Positions 40,342-50,628 of a DNA stretch of 64,000 nucleotides are shown piece after piece. Below the pieces are notes generated by a model. That model had not been told where the DNA came from, made no database searches, and worked only from the letters and a program-made list of their open reading frames with translations. How positions within the stretch are numbered: the stretch's first letter is position 1; every line of letters starts with the position of its first letter. Source of the stretch: Candidatus Heimdallarchaeota archaeon (GTDB lineage Archaea; Asgardarchaeota; Heimdallarchaeia; Heimdallarchaeales; Heimdallarchaeaceae); the NCBI GenBank assembly GCA_021399345.1, contig JAAFKI010000051.1:1-64000 (forward strand), written 5' to 3'. The position numbers and the translations under genes are program-made.

Positions 40342-40359
40342 GGTAAATAATAAGAAAAC

Positions 40360-42987
40360 TTACTTCTTACTTACCTTGTTGTTGTTGTTAGATGTTGATG
40401 AAGAGAAATCAAGAGTTTTCTGACTTGATGTTTGAATATCTTTAAGTTCCACTTTCACACCAATCCGCTTTACATCCCTTAAAGCTTCTTCTAGATAATG
40501 CTCTTTGTCGATTTTTTGAACGTCAACGAGAGTTGGATGTTGAGCTCGTTTGTATAGGGAAGAGTTTCCTTCAAGAATTATGAAGGGAAATCTTTCAAAA
40601 TCCTTCCATATTTCATCTAAATTTAGATCCATTTTCATAGAATAATCTTCGAGAGCACCGATTGCAGGGGTTTTTGATTTGTAATCTTTCGGATTCCTTC
40701 TGATGGGACCAAAAATGGTTGTTTTTTGGATAAGTTCTTCTCCAGAAATTTTCTTGAATGCAAGACATAACTCAATCACTTTTTTTCTAGCTTTTTCAAG
40801 ATTTCCATCTTCCAGAACACATTGTAATGCGGCTTTTTGAACTTCTTTTGCGAATGGTGAAGTATCACTACGGATTGCTTCAAAACCAATAATTGTAAGG
40901 TCACCAGTTACAACACTGATATAACTGTATCTCTTCTTCGTTTCAGGAGCAAAAACAATTCTTAAGGCTAAATCAACAAATTCTAATTCCATTTCTTTTG
41001 GAAGCTTGGACTCATAAAATTCCAACAATTCTTGAACTTCAGGAGCATCTGATAACTTAAAAGAATGCCCTTCCTTAATTCTTTCTGCTAAATTAAATAT
41101 TGTATCTGTGTCAGCAAGTTTCACAAAAATACTATCTGTATCTCCATAAATTACCTGACATTTATTATCAGATATTTCTTGTGTCCATTTATCCACTTTC
41201 TTAATATATTCCTTAGCAATACTTGTGATTGCATTAGAGATTTCAGTATCATAAAAGCGACTTCCTACGTAATTATGACTGCCATAAAGTGAGTTAGCTG
41301 TGACTTTCAATGCACTTGATTTAGTCTTTAATTTGCGGAGCTCTTTTTCTAAGCCTCTTTTCTTATCAGAATCTAAATAAGTTCGAAGATATGTTTCAAG
41401 ATCAGAGATTTCTTTCTTAATTTCCTTTCTCTCCTCCAAAAGACCCCTCATCATCACTCGTATCCCTGTATCAGGTTCGTTACGAAACTTTTTCTCAGGT
41501 AATGCCATGGACCCCTCATAGCTTTCACCTCCAATGTTGAATGCGACCATGATTGATGGAAACATTGATCTAAAATCAGCTATTAATACAGCGGAATGCA
41601 AAGTACCTTTCGGAACTAAAACAAACCCTCCAATTGCAATTGATCTTGTGCTCTTTCTGTAGGCTAATTCTTTTCTCGTTGGTTCAGGTGGTATTAATGT
41701 ATTTTTATGTTTCAAAATTCTAAAAAGTTGAAATTCTCCTATGTGCCTTGGAGTTGAGTATATACCCTCAGAAGGGCGAAGACCTACATATTTTATAACT
41801 TCAACCCATTCTAACATCCCCATTTCGAAAAACAGATGATAGATTATTTTTGTGTCTAAAGTGCATGAGTCAATAAGCTTTTTCTTGTAATTCTTTTGAT
41901 TCTTTAAGTAAACATTAGACCAATATTGATTAATTGTATCATAATCGGCTTCTCTTTCGATATTCAGAAGTTCTCTTGAGAATTCAGTTAAATTTTTCTT
42001 ACCAGATTTTGTTCTCAACCATCGAGTACTTTTAACAAGATCGTAGGAAATGTAACCTGGGATTCTATAACCTAAATATCCTACAGGCAGTTTAATTTTA
42101 GCATCTTGAAATGGTCCAAGTCTCTCAGAATCTAACCCAAGAATTTCCATGCGAGCAATAAGATAAGGCAAGGTTACTTGATTTCCATTAAAAGTAACAA
42201 TTATTTCTGGTGATATTGAATGTATTTCATTGATTAGATTATTAATAAGTTCTCTTTCACAATCATTTTCTTCTTTTTCAAGAAAGAAGTTTTTAGACTC
42301 TATATTTATTCCATCTTGACTCCAGCTTAGAGACGCAGTAATAATTCTTTGTTTGCTTTCTTCTTGAATACTGGAAAAATTCTGGATTTTTTTACCTTCT
42401 TTTGTCAAAGAGTTAATAACTATATTTAGACTAAGAATAGTGAATTGAAAAGATTCTTTTTTTTCCGAATTTTTAATATTATGAAAATCAGTTTCTAAAA
42501 CTCTTCCAAATTCATGAGATTCTTTCTCTTCATAATTAGATATTTCAATCCAATTGAGACTTTTGATATTTGTGTCTATAAGAAATCTTGAAACATAAGA
42601 AATATCCTTTTCATAGCTTTTAATCCCTTTTTCTTTTAATTTATTACTATATTTATGAATACGCCAAGGATTTCTACCAAGTATTTTGTAAAGAAAAGTT
42701 GGTTTATTCTGATAATATTTGTATTTAGTAATTTGGTAATGGTTCTGTATCCAATCACCAAATTCCTTTTCAGTATAAAGAAGACTCTGAATAGCATTTG
42801 TAGTCTCTGCAAGGTCATCAATATAGAAATATGGATAAAAACCAGTAACATGGATGATCAGAGTCTTATTATCTTTTGTCTTCCCTCTAATTCGAACAAT
42901 AGGTTCTTCAGTTTCATCCTCCTTTTCACGAATAAAAAAGTCTAAATCTACTAATAAGAATTCCAAAGGAGAGGGAGTGTCATTCAT
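40360..42987 (-). CDS. Family B DNA polymerase with degenerate 3'-5' exonuclease motifs
   Basis: Pol motifs A DFRSMFPSI, B KVTANSLYGS, C YGDTDSIFV intact; exonuclease positions degenerate (LNIVIN, FNGNQVT). Confidence 0.92.
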   Translation of the reverse strand: MNDTPSPLEFLLVDLDFFIREKEDETEEPIVRIRGKTKDNKTLIIHVTGFYPYFYIDDLAETTNAIQSLLYTEKEFGDWIQNHYQITKYKYYQNKPTFLYKILGRNPWRIHKYSNKLKEKGIKSYEKDISYVSRFLIDTNIKSLNWIEISNYEEKESHEFGRVLETDFHNIKNSEKKESFQFTILSLNIVINSLTKEGKKIQNFSSIQEESKQRIITASLSWSQDGINIESKNFFLEKEENDCERELINNLINEIHSISPEIIVTFNGNQVTLPYLIARMEILGLDSERLGPFQDAKIKLPVGYLGYRIPGYISYDLVKSTRWLRTKSGKKNLTEFSRELLNIEREADYDTINQYWSNVYLKNQKNYKKKLIDSCTLDTKIIYHLFFEMGMLEWVEVIKYVGLRPSEGIYSTPRHIGEFQLFRILKHKNTLIPPEPTRKELAYRKSTRSIAIGGFVLVPKGTLHSAVLIADFRSMFPSIMVAFNIGGESYEGSMALPEKKFRNEPDTGIRVMMRGLLEERKEIKKEISDLETYLRTYLDSDKKRGLEKELRKLKTKSSALKVTANSLYGSHNYVGSRFYDTEISNAITSIAKEYIKKVDKWTQEISDNKCQVIYGDTDSIFVKLADTDTIFNLAERIKEGHSFKLSDAPEVQELLEFYESKLPKEMELEFVDLALRIVFAPETKKRYSYISVVTGDLTIIGFEAIRSDTSPFAKEVQKAALQCVLEDGNLEKARKKVIELCLAFKKISGEELIQKTTIFGPIRRNPKDYKSKTPAIGALEDYSMKMDLNLDEIWKDFERFPFIILEGNSSLYKRAQHPTLVDVQKIDKEHYLEEALRDVKRIGVKVELKDIQTSSQKTLDFSSSTSNNNNKVSKK

Positions 42988-43167
42988 CTCTCTAACACCT
43001 TTCACGTACTGTTGATGTACATTAATCCCTCCGTATTATTTAAACTCTTTTTAAATACTAGGGGGATTTATGAACAGTTAGAAAAAAAGTCAAGTTTTCA
43101 GTATTTAAATCACATTTGGATACGTTAAATTTTTAATCTATTAAGTCACATTTTATTATGTTGTTAT

Positions 43168-43545
43168 ATGTCCTCTAGAAGAACACCGCCAGATGTGTAT
43201 AAAAATAAGAAGAAATTGGAACTATCAGCTCAGACTAAAAGTGGAACAATTGAAGAGACAATTACCCTAACTAAACCATCTGAAGATGATGATCCTAGAC
43301 CCCATTATTGGTTTATACTGATGTTATCATTTGGTCAAAGATCAGGATATGTGTATGACCGTTCAGGATTACATATACCAGAACCAGATGCCTATGTTTA
43401 TAGTGTTGAACTATGGAAATTCAAGGGATCTGCACTTAAAGGGGTAGAAAATGTGTCAAATAGAGTAGACTTTGATTTAGCAGTTAAAACATTTCAGAGT
43501 TTACAAGAAGATTTAACTAAACAGGGTTTCAAATTGCTTAATTGA
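43168..43545 (+). CDS. Hypothetical protein
   Basis: 125 aa ORF in gap, no recognised domain. Confidence 0.6.
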   Translation: MSSRRTPPDVYKNKKKLELSAQTKSGTIEETITLTKPSEDDDPRPHYWFILMLSFGQRSGYVYDRSGLHIPEPDAYVYSVELWKFKGSALKGVENVSNRVDFDLAVKTFQSLQEDLTKQGFKLLN

Positions 43546-43550
43546 ATTAG

Positions 43551-44117
43551 TTATATCAGACTTACAACTAATGTAGCTATTATTGGAATAAAAGAGCTAA
43601 GAACTATTATGACTAGTTTCTTAGGCTGGTAGAAGGGTTTCTTTAAGTCTCCAAGCTTTGCTTCATCCTTTTGCATAATCTTTACATTCAAATATAGAAT
43701 TGCTGCAAAAAATATCAAAATAGAGAATGCTATACTCAGGATTTTCCATAAAGCGAGTGTTTTATCGAAATAAACGATACTAAAACCATATATTGGTAAA
43801 AATCCAATATAAAAAAACATAATTTGAAGAGCAATTTGTGCATAAATTGTTTTTGAGGGTTCAATTTTTGTTGTGAAAAGAGCTGTTTTTGCAGATAAAG
43901 ATACAGCTACATAGAGAAAAAATATCGATATGATTATCAATATTATTCCTAAAACCCCCAAACCTACATGTATTCTATGTTTTACAAAACTATTGCGAAT
44001 TAGTGCTTGTCCTCCTCCTAAAAGTGCAGCTAAAATTATCGCCCCAAAGGGATTGAGAGTTTTTGGTTTTTTGATAATAGGAGCCTTGGCTAGGAGGTCT
44101 TTTTCAGAAATTACCAC
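43551..44117 (-). CDS. Hypothetical membrane protein
   Basis: About 4-5 hydrophobic segments. Confidence 0.65.
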   Translation of the reverse strand: MVISEKDLLAKAPIIKKPKTLNPFGAIILAALLGGGQALIRNSFVKHRIHVGLGVLGIILIIISIFFLYVAVSLSAKTALFTTKIEPSKTIYAQIALQIMFFYIGFLPIYGFSIVYFDKTLALWKILSIAFSILIFFAAILYLNVKIMQKDEAKLGDLKKPFYQPKKLVIIVLSSFIPIIATLVVSLI

Positions 44118-44567
44118 TTAATTCCCCTCTGAAGGTTCTTTTGCAAGTTCGTTTTCGCGTAAATACCTTTCAGCTGCCCTTATAACTTTTCTTGTGTTTT
44201 CAAAAGTTAATGTTTTCAGAGCTTCTTCATAAGTACACCACAAGAATCCAATATGTTCCTTTGAGATTTTTACTTCAGTTGTTGATGATATCCCAATCAG
44301 ATAAATGACTGTTTTTTTGATTTTATGAGGACCTCTTGTGAAATAATAAGTAATTTTATGTTGAAACTCTTCCAAAACGGATATATCTTCTATTCCTGTC
44401 TCCTCAAATGCTTCTCTGAGAGCAGCTTGAATGACTGTTTCCTTGCCTTCTATCCTGCCTTTGGTCAACCCATACCTATTCTCTGTTATTCTACTTCGTC
44501 CATAGTTGAGCAGTAAATAGCGACCAGAATTATAAATTACAATACCAGCAGATGTTTCAAGTTGCAT
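44118..44567 (-). CDS. NUDIX hydrolase (diadenosine polyphosphatase type); start likely MQLETSAGIV
   Basis: Nudix box GRIEGKETVIQAALREAFEETGI. Confidence 0.92.
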   Translation of the reverse strand: MQLETSAGIVIYNSGRYLLLNYGRSRITENRYGLTKGRIEGKETVIQAALREAFEETGIEDISVLEEFQHKITYYFTRGPHKIKKTVIYLIGISSTTEVKISKEHIGFLWCTYEEALKTLTFENTRKVIRAAERYLRENELAKEPSEGN

Positions 44568-44673
44568 ACTATCATCGGCGTTTTTATTAAGATTTGACTT
44601 TTTGTTAATAAGCTTATTGTAATTGTCTAAAAGTAGGAGATAGTTTAATAACACTTAGAATGAATAAAAAATA

Positions 44674-45519
44674 ATGATTCACTTAGTAGCTTTCATTGAT
44701 ATTGAAGTAGGTCTAGGGAGAACAATCTATCAAGATAAAACTCTTCAAATTAGTGAATTCTTAATCTGGCCAATGATAAGTGCTCTCAATAATTTTGTTA
44801 GTGAGTGTACTGCTAGTGAAAGAGGACTAGTTAATGCAGCTTTAGAAGACATAAAGATATATCTTTATTCACCTTTGGGAGAATCAAACCCACTTAGAAT
44901 TGTTTTTTTCACAGATTTGTTTGATAATAACGAGTATTTGGAGAAAAAAGGACAAGCTATCTTCAGTGTTTTATCAAAATATATCTCATTTGAAACTTTT
45001 GATCCTCCAACTGAAATTATTGGAAGAGCAAGGGCAATAGCAAAGTACACCCAAAATTTCCCAACAGAAATTTTAGCTCCTCAATTCTTGGATGAATTAC
45101 GAAGAAAATTGATGAAACTTGAAGAATCCGAAAGCATTTATGTTGCCGATTTCTTCATTGGAGACATAGATCAAGGGAAAGTATTCACATTCTTAGAAAG
45201 TACTGAGTTACAAGAAAAAGATAGTGTTGTATTGTTTTCAGAATTATTAACTGCATTTTCAATAGACAGCGAAATATTCGTTAAATCGTCTCTATCAAGA
45301 AAGGAAAGGAACAGATTAGAAAACCTAGAAATAGATACAAGTGAGCTAATTGAAGGGTGGTTCTTGAGACAACTATCTGAACAAGAAAGTGATTTTTGGT
45401 TGGTAGGCTACTTCTATTACGATAAAAGAAAAGAGGAAGAAATTAAACAGTATCTAAATTGGGCAGCTGTTAAAATGAAAGAGGAATTAAGTGTACTTAA
45501 CCTTAAAAGGCCTTTTTGA
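44674..45519 (+). CDS. Hypothetical protein
   Basis: 281 aa ORF, no recognised motif. Confidence 0.6.
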   Translation: MIHLVAFIDIEVGLGRTIYQDKTLQISEFLIWPMISALNNFVSECTASERGLVNAALEDIKIYLYSPLGESNPLRIVFFTDLFDNNEYLEKKGQAIFSVLSKYISFETFDPPTEIIGRARAIAKYTQNFPTEILAPQFLDELRRKLMKLEESESIYVADFFIGDIDQGKVFTFLESTELQEKDSVVLFSELLTAFSIDSEIFVKSSLSRKERNRLENLEIDTSELIEGWFLRQLSEQESDFWLVGYFYYDKRKEEEIKQYLNWAAVKMKEELSVLNLKRPF

Positions 45520-45524
45520 AATAA

Positions 45525-47030
45525 TTAATTTTTAACTGTTTTTTCTTCTTCCTCTTCCTTGACTGGAAACTTCCATGCCATTAGAAGGTTAAATGGAAAG
45601 AGGACCATGCTTATGATAAAAACAGCTAGAAAATTGACTCTTGAAATGATCAATCCAGCAAGAATAGATGTTGGAAACCAACCTAATTGATGAAGTCCTT
45701 GAACCATACCATAAGTCTCAGCTCTTCGCTTTCTATCAAAATTAGTTAAAATAGACATTATCCCTGGCATCCAGAATGCAACACTTGCACCCATTCCAAC
45801 CCAGCCAATCATGATTATATACAATCTATATTGTGGAAGAGTGAAATACGCTATAATATTAGAAGTGAAGAATAAACTTCCTGTAAGTTGACTCAGCAGT
45901 AGAAGTTCTGATTTTTTTAATTTATCCGATATTTTAGTAACTGGGATAAAAATTAATAATGTACTAACACTGAAAGCAAGTTGAAGAACAGCTATATTAC
46001 CTTCATTAAAATCATATTGAGTAACCAAACTTCCCCAGAAGATGCTAATGCTTAACCCCCATGTTAATGCATCTAAGATGAAAAATCCAATTGCATAAGG
46101 AACTCCTGGATTACGAAATATATCTCTGAATAGAGTTAGGTTTGTTTCAACTTCATTATAGTAATCACTTCTTACAGATTGTTTGTTTCTTCTCTTTATG
46201 AGATAATAGGGAATGGAGAGATAAAGAAATATTGATTTGAACATTTGTAGGAACATTTGATAAACTGCTATCAACGATTGCAAGAGCTGTTTGGATATGC
46301 TTGAAGTATAATCTTTTATTATGTGGGGTTCTTTCAAAGCGAACAGCTGATAGAGAAACATAATCAATCGTAGAACCGCTAGAACATAGAAATATACCCA
46401 TATTTCAATTCTATCTGTTAAAACACGAATAACTAAAGGTCCTATTAAACCAGTTGCGTAAAATGCTAAATTGATAATGCTGAACGATGATGCTGTTTTC
46501 TTTTTTTCTGCACTTTCAGCTACTAAAGCACTCACTGCCGGATCACCAAAGCCAAAAGCAATAGATACACAGGATAAACCCAAAAATGCTACAGCAAGTG
46601 CGTAAGTTATAGGAAAGCCAGTTGTTGCAATTTCAGAAAAACTAGCTATTTTCAGAGGAAAGCTTGCTCCAAAGGAATAATAGGAAAATGGATATTTTAT
46701 GGAAAGAAGCCCTGAAGTACCAAATAATAACATTGAGATAGGAAGAAAGATAAAACTTCCAAGAACTACTCTTTTTCTACCTATCTTGTCACTTATTTTT
46801 GATGCAAAAACCATCGGTATAATTTGGATAAGAGCTGCTAAAGTCATGATCAAACCAAGAGTTTCTTCAGGATTAACATTTCTTCCAGTTGACTCAATCA
46901 TTTTAACAATAAAAGGTTGTAAAATTACATTATAGAAACCATGAATCAATCCTGAAATAAGATTAGCTACCACTAGAACGCGTATATTTACTCTTCTAGA
47001 TGGATGCAAATTTACCTCATGGATTACCAT
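45525..47030 (-). CDS. MFS transporter
   Basis: SKISDKIGRKRVVLGSF loop motif, ~12 TM. Confidence 0.88.
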   Translation of the reverse strand: MVIHEVNLHPSRRVNIRVLVVANLISGLIHGFYNVILQPFIVKMIESTGRNVNPEETLGLIMTLAALIQIIPMVFASKISDKIGRKRVVLGSFIFLPISMLLFGTSGLLSIKYPFSYYSFGASFPLKIASFSEIATTGFPITYALAVAFLGLSCVSIAFGFGDPAVSALVAESAEKKKTASSFSIINLAFYATGLIGPLVIRVLTDRIEIWVYFYVLAVLRLIMFLYQLFALKEPHIIKDYTSSISKQLLQSLIAVYQMFLQMFKSIFLYLSIPYYLIKRRNKQSVRSDYYNEVETNLTLFRDIFRNPGVPYAIGFFILDALTWGLSISIFWGSLVTQYDFNEGNIAVLQLAFSVSTLLIFIPVTKISDKLKKSELLLLSQLTGSLFFTSNIIAYFTLPQYRLYIIMIGWVGMGASVAFWMPGIMSILTNFDRKRRAETYGMVQGLHQLGWFPTSILAGLIISRVNFLAVFIISMVLFPFNLLMAWKFPVKEEEEEKTVKN

Positions 47031-47127
47031 GAAGTTTGAATAATAAAGATAGTTAAAAAGTAATTGCTGAATATCATATTTTTGTCCAAAGGATAGATTT
47101 TATATACACTTTATAGGTGGGAAGCTT

Positions 47128-48510
47128 ATGACAGATTATTTGGATACTCCTATATCGTGGGGTTCAGAAATCATTAATGGATTTGTACCAAGTCAATATG
47201 AAGATCAAACTAAGTTTTTACATCCACCAGAATTTTCCAAAACCCCAATGTTTGAAGGAACAGTTAAGGAAGCTTTACTGAGAAAATTATCCAATCCATT
47301 GGGATATGACCTCTCATTTGATAAGCTTATTGAACAGAAATATCAAAAAGGTAAACCTATTGTTTTTGTAGTTGATGATTACACAAGACCGAATAATCAT
47401 ACTAAAATAATTTTACCTATAATGATTGAAAAAGTCCTTTCTCTAAACGTTTTGAAAGAGGATATCAGAATTCTAATAGCTACAGGCACACACAGACTTC
47501 CAAAGGAGTCGGAATTTACAAAGATACTTGGAGAGCAAATCTCTGAAGAATATAGATCACAAATAGTTTCACATGATTGTGATATTGAAGGCGTCTATGT
47601 TGGAGAAAGTGATGCTGGAACTCCCATGGAATTTGATAAATTAGCCTTTGAGGCATCAATATTGGTTCCAATAACTGATAGTGAATTACACTATTTCGCT
47701 GGTGTAGCGGGAACTATTAAAGAAATATGTCCTGGAATTGCTACTAGAAACACTGTAAGGCAAAACCATCCTAAAATGTTTGACAGAAAACTAGGTTTCC
47801 ATCCTGGTTGTAAACTAGGAGGAACAGAAGAAAACCCAGTAATTACTGATATTAAAAATATGGTTAATATTATTAAAACAAAAGTAACAATTTTCGGTAT
47901 TGATACAATAGTTACAGAAGGAAAAATAGTTTACATTAGTACTGGAGATTTAGTAGAATTACATGATGAAGCAAAACAACATATTGTTAAGATGAGAACT
48001 CTACGATTACCAAAAGCTGCTGGAATTGTTGTTAGTGGAATGCAAAGCTGGGGGATTAATCTCTATCAAGCTGGTAAAGGAATCCACGCTGCTTGGAATG
48101 CGGTTAAGCACGATGGCAAGGGAGAAATTCTAGCGGTTGCACCTCTTCCCGACGGTATAGGCAATGCCAATTATGAACAAGTAATGAAAGAAACAGGTGA
48201 TATGCCACTCCAAGAAGCTCTTGAATATATCTTAGATAATTACTGTACAACTGAGACATTCAAAATAGGGAACCAAAAACCGGTAGATACCATGAGAATT
48301 GTAAAGATGATTGGAGAAGGAAATCTGAAAATGATCTCAGATTGGGATGCCGAACAATTAAGAAAGTACTATCGAGTTGATCCTATAAAAAATCCGGAAG
48401 AATCTCCTGTAGATACGCTAAGAAGAGCAATTTCAAAATATATGTCTAAAAATCCAGATGAACTAATTTACATAATGGATGATCCTGGATTATATGTTAT
48501 TATTGAGTAG
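47128..48510 (+). CDS. LarA-like nickel-dependent racemase family (DUF2088)
   Basis: VVDDYTRPNNHTKIILP, IATGTHRLPKESEF, HYFAGVAGTIKEICPGIATRNTVRQNH. Confidence 0.85.
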   Translation: MTDYLDTPISWGSEIINGFVPSQYEDQTKFLHPPEFSKTPMFEGTVKEALLRKLSNPLGYDLSFDKLIEQKYQKGKPIVFVVDDYTRPNNHTKIILPIMIEKVLSLNVLKEDIRILIATGTHRLPKESEFTKILGEQISEEYRSQIVSHDCDIEGVYVGESDAGTPMEFDKLAFEASILVPITDSELHYFAGVAGTIKEICPGIATRNTVRQNHPKMFDRKLGFHPGCKLGGTEENPVITDIKNMVNIIKTKVTIFGIDTIVTEGKIVYISTGDLVELHDEAKQHIVKMRTLRLPKAAGIVVSGMQSWGINLYQAGKGIHAAWNAVKHDGKGEILAVAPLPDGIGNANYEQVMKETGDMPLQEALEYILDNYCTTETFKIGNQKPVDTMRIVKMIGEGNLKMISDWDAEQLRKYYRVDPIKNPEESPVDTLRRAISKYMSKNPDELIYIMDDPGLYVIIE

Positions 48511-48532
48511 GATCATTTTTCTTTTATTCTTT

Positions 48533-48790
48533 TTATATTTCTAAAGCTTCTTCTGGCCACATTTTCTCCACAACTTCGCTGTTGCATTTCATACAGAGAT
48601 TTTTCTTTTGGATAATCCCATCTCTGTCTGTAGAAAAGTTCTGAATTAAACCACGGTCACAGAGAATATCAGATTTACAATCTCTGCAATAAAAATATCT
48701 TCCTGTTTGTTTAGGTGACCATAGATATTTACTACAGGAGGCACAGCGATCTCTAAAATCACATTTCATGTGTTGAGCAATAATAGTCAA
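48533..48790 (-). CDS. Small Cys-rich zinc ribbon protein
   Basis: CASC...CRDC...CMKC over 85 aa. Confidence 0.65.
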   Translation of the reverse strand: MTIIAQHMKCDFRDRCASCSKYLWSPKQTGRYFYCRDCKSDILCDRGLIQNFSTDRDGIIQKKNLCMKCNSEVVEKMWPEEALEI

Positions 48791-49018
48791 CTATTTGTCC
48801 TCCTTTTTCATATACCAGTCATGATATGCTCTTTTACGTTCTCTATCTTTTCTTTCTGTTTCTTCAGTAGTTTCCCCAACAATTTTTTTCTGTTCATTAC
48901 GAACTGTAGTTTTAACGTTATCAAGCTCTCCTCTTTTGAAAGAAAGACCACAATCTAAGCAAACCATAAAAGGAGCTTTATATTTTACTTCGCCACCGCA
49001 ATCTGGGCATCTCGCCAT
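48791..49018 (-). CDS. Small zinc ribbon protein
   Basis: CPDCGGEVKYKAPFMVCLDCGLSFKRGE. Confidence 0.7.
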   Translation of the reverse strand: MARCPDCGGEVKYKAPFMVCLDCGLSFKRGELDNVKTTVRNEQKKIVGETTEETERKDRERKRAYHDWYMKKEDK

Positions 49019-49120
49019 ATTTACACCTTCTGTTCAATGAATACTAGCAAATTGTCTTTTAAAAGTTAGTCTATTGTGTCAAAAAAAAGTATACCAAATA
49101 CACACTTCTTAAAAAAATCA

Positions 49121-49194
49121 TGGTGCACGCACCGGGATTCGAACTCGGGTTTCAGCCGTGGGAGGGCTGAGTCCTACCACTAGACTATGCGTGC
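49121..49194 (-). tRNA. tRNA-Gly(CCC) with genome-encoded CCA
   Basis: Minus strand GCACGCA...CAGCC-CTCCCAC-GGCTG...TTCGAAT...TGCGTGC-A-CCA; acceptor and anticodon stems pair fully; one A-C mismatch in T stem. Confidence 0.93.
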
Positions 49195-49265
49195 TAGAGA
49201 TAGATAAAAACAAGCTAACTTTCTTTTAATTCTTTCCATGTAATCTTTATTTAATTACACATAAA

Positions 49266-50453
49266 CTATGTTCTTACTAAGGAATCAACTGTTTCCAGGA
49301 AAATTAGTATTTCATTCTCAGTATTGTAAAGATGAGTTGATATTCTTACTAAGTCATTGAATTTAAGCTCATACATATACAGATGAGAACACAAAGCCCC
49401 ACTTCTTACTTGTATATTTTTCATATCATCTAGAACCATAGCCAAATCGTGTGCTTCAATTTTTTCACTGCCAAATGACAAAATTGGTCCATATTCAGCT
49501 CCCTCAATTTTGTTTAACTTAATAGAAGGAATGCTTTCTAAACCAGCTCTTAGCTTAGAATGTAATTTTTTCTCATGCGCCTGAATCTTTGATAACCCAA
49601 AATTCGATAATAGTTCTAGACTATTAGTCATTGCATTTATATTGGCAACATTAATTATCCCTGTTTCAAACTTCGAACCTGAAGAATTAAGGAGATAGGA
49701 ATATTCTTCAAGTGCAATTATTGAACCTCCTCCAACAATTAGAGGATCCATTTCATTATAGATTTCATTATTAGTAATCTGGAATGCTGTACCTGCAGGT
49801 CCTAAAGCACCCATGCATCCTGAAGATACAACTATATCTGGTGTTTCTTTATCAAACATAATCTCTTCATGGCCCACTGAATAACTAATATCTAGAATGA
49901 ATGTGGCATCCACTTCTTTACAGATTTTAGCTATCTTATTCCATTCTCTCTTCACACCATTAGTAGCTGTTAAAGAAGAAAGAAGCACAATGTCTTTTGG
50001 AGAATGTATTGTTTCACTAATATTCTCAACAAGGTTTGTTTCATCTTCGATATTAAGATAATCAATCTTTGTACCAAAAGAATTATTAGCTTTTATTGCA
50101 GGAGCTAAAATAGAATGCTCCTCTAGAATACTAGTAACAACTCTTTTTTCACCTATATTCGGCATTGAATGAAAGACACTTGTTAGAACCGTTTCTCTTG
50201 ATGGAAAAAATGAAATTTGGGCTGGTTCTACATTGAATATCCTCGAAAGTGATTGCCTATTTTTTTCCAGAAGTCGATTACTAGAAGAAATTTCACTGTG
50301 TACCCCCCTAACAGGTGCTCCTCCTCCGTTTTTGTAATATTCATGTATTTTTTTCATAGAAGAAACAGGAATTTTTCCAATTGTAGCTGAATCTAGATAA
50401 ATTTGATCAGGTTTTAGGTTAAATTCAATTCCAAATCTTGTAGTAATCGTCAT
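49266..50453 (-). CDS. Class V aminotransferase-fold (cysteine desulfurase-like) protein lacking the PLP lysine, paralog 1
   Basis: IYLDSATIGKIP; FILDISYSVGHEEIMFD; VVSSGCMGALGPAG where HK is expected; VRSGALCSH. Confidence 0.8.
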   Translation of the reverse strand: MTITTRFGIEFNLKPDQIYLDSATIGKIPVSSMKKIHEYYKNGGGAPVRGVHSEISSSNRLLEKNRQSLSRIFNVEPAQISFFPSRETVLTSVFHSMPNIGEKRVVTSILEEHSILAPAIKANNSFGTKIDYLNIEDETNLVENISETIHSPKDIVLLSSLTATNGVKREWNKIAKICKEVDATFILDISYSVGHEEIMFDKETPDIVVSSGCMGALGPAGTAFQITNNEIYNEMDPLIVGGGSIIALEEYSYLLNSSGSKFETGIINVANINAMTNSLELLSNFGLSKIQAHEKKLHSKLRAGLESIPSIKLNKIEGAEYGPILSFGSEKIEAHDLAMVLDDMKNIQVRSGALCSHLYMYELKFNDLVRISTHLYNTENEILIFLETVDSLVRT

Positions 50454-50628
50454 GGTTCTGTTAGGTTTATTCATAGTAGATTTTAAAATCTTCCTTGCTA
50501 TGAAATCAAAAAGTTTGAATACTAATAAGAACATAATTAATTAGGGAAAATCTAGAGGATGATCGTAAGGCATTTGGTAAAGCATTAGCGATGCCAGAAA
50601 GAAGCAAGGTGACCTATGATTTTCTCTT

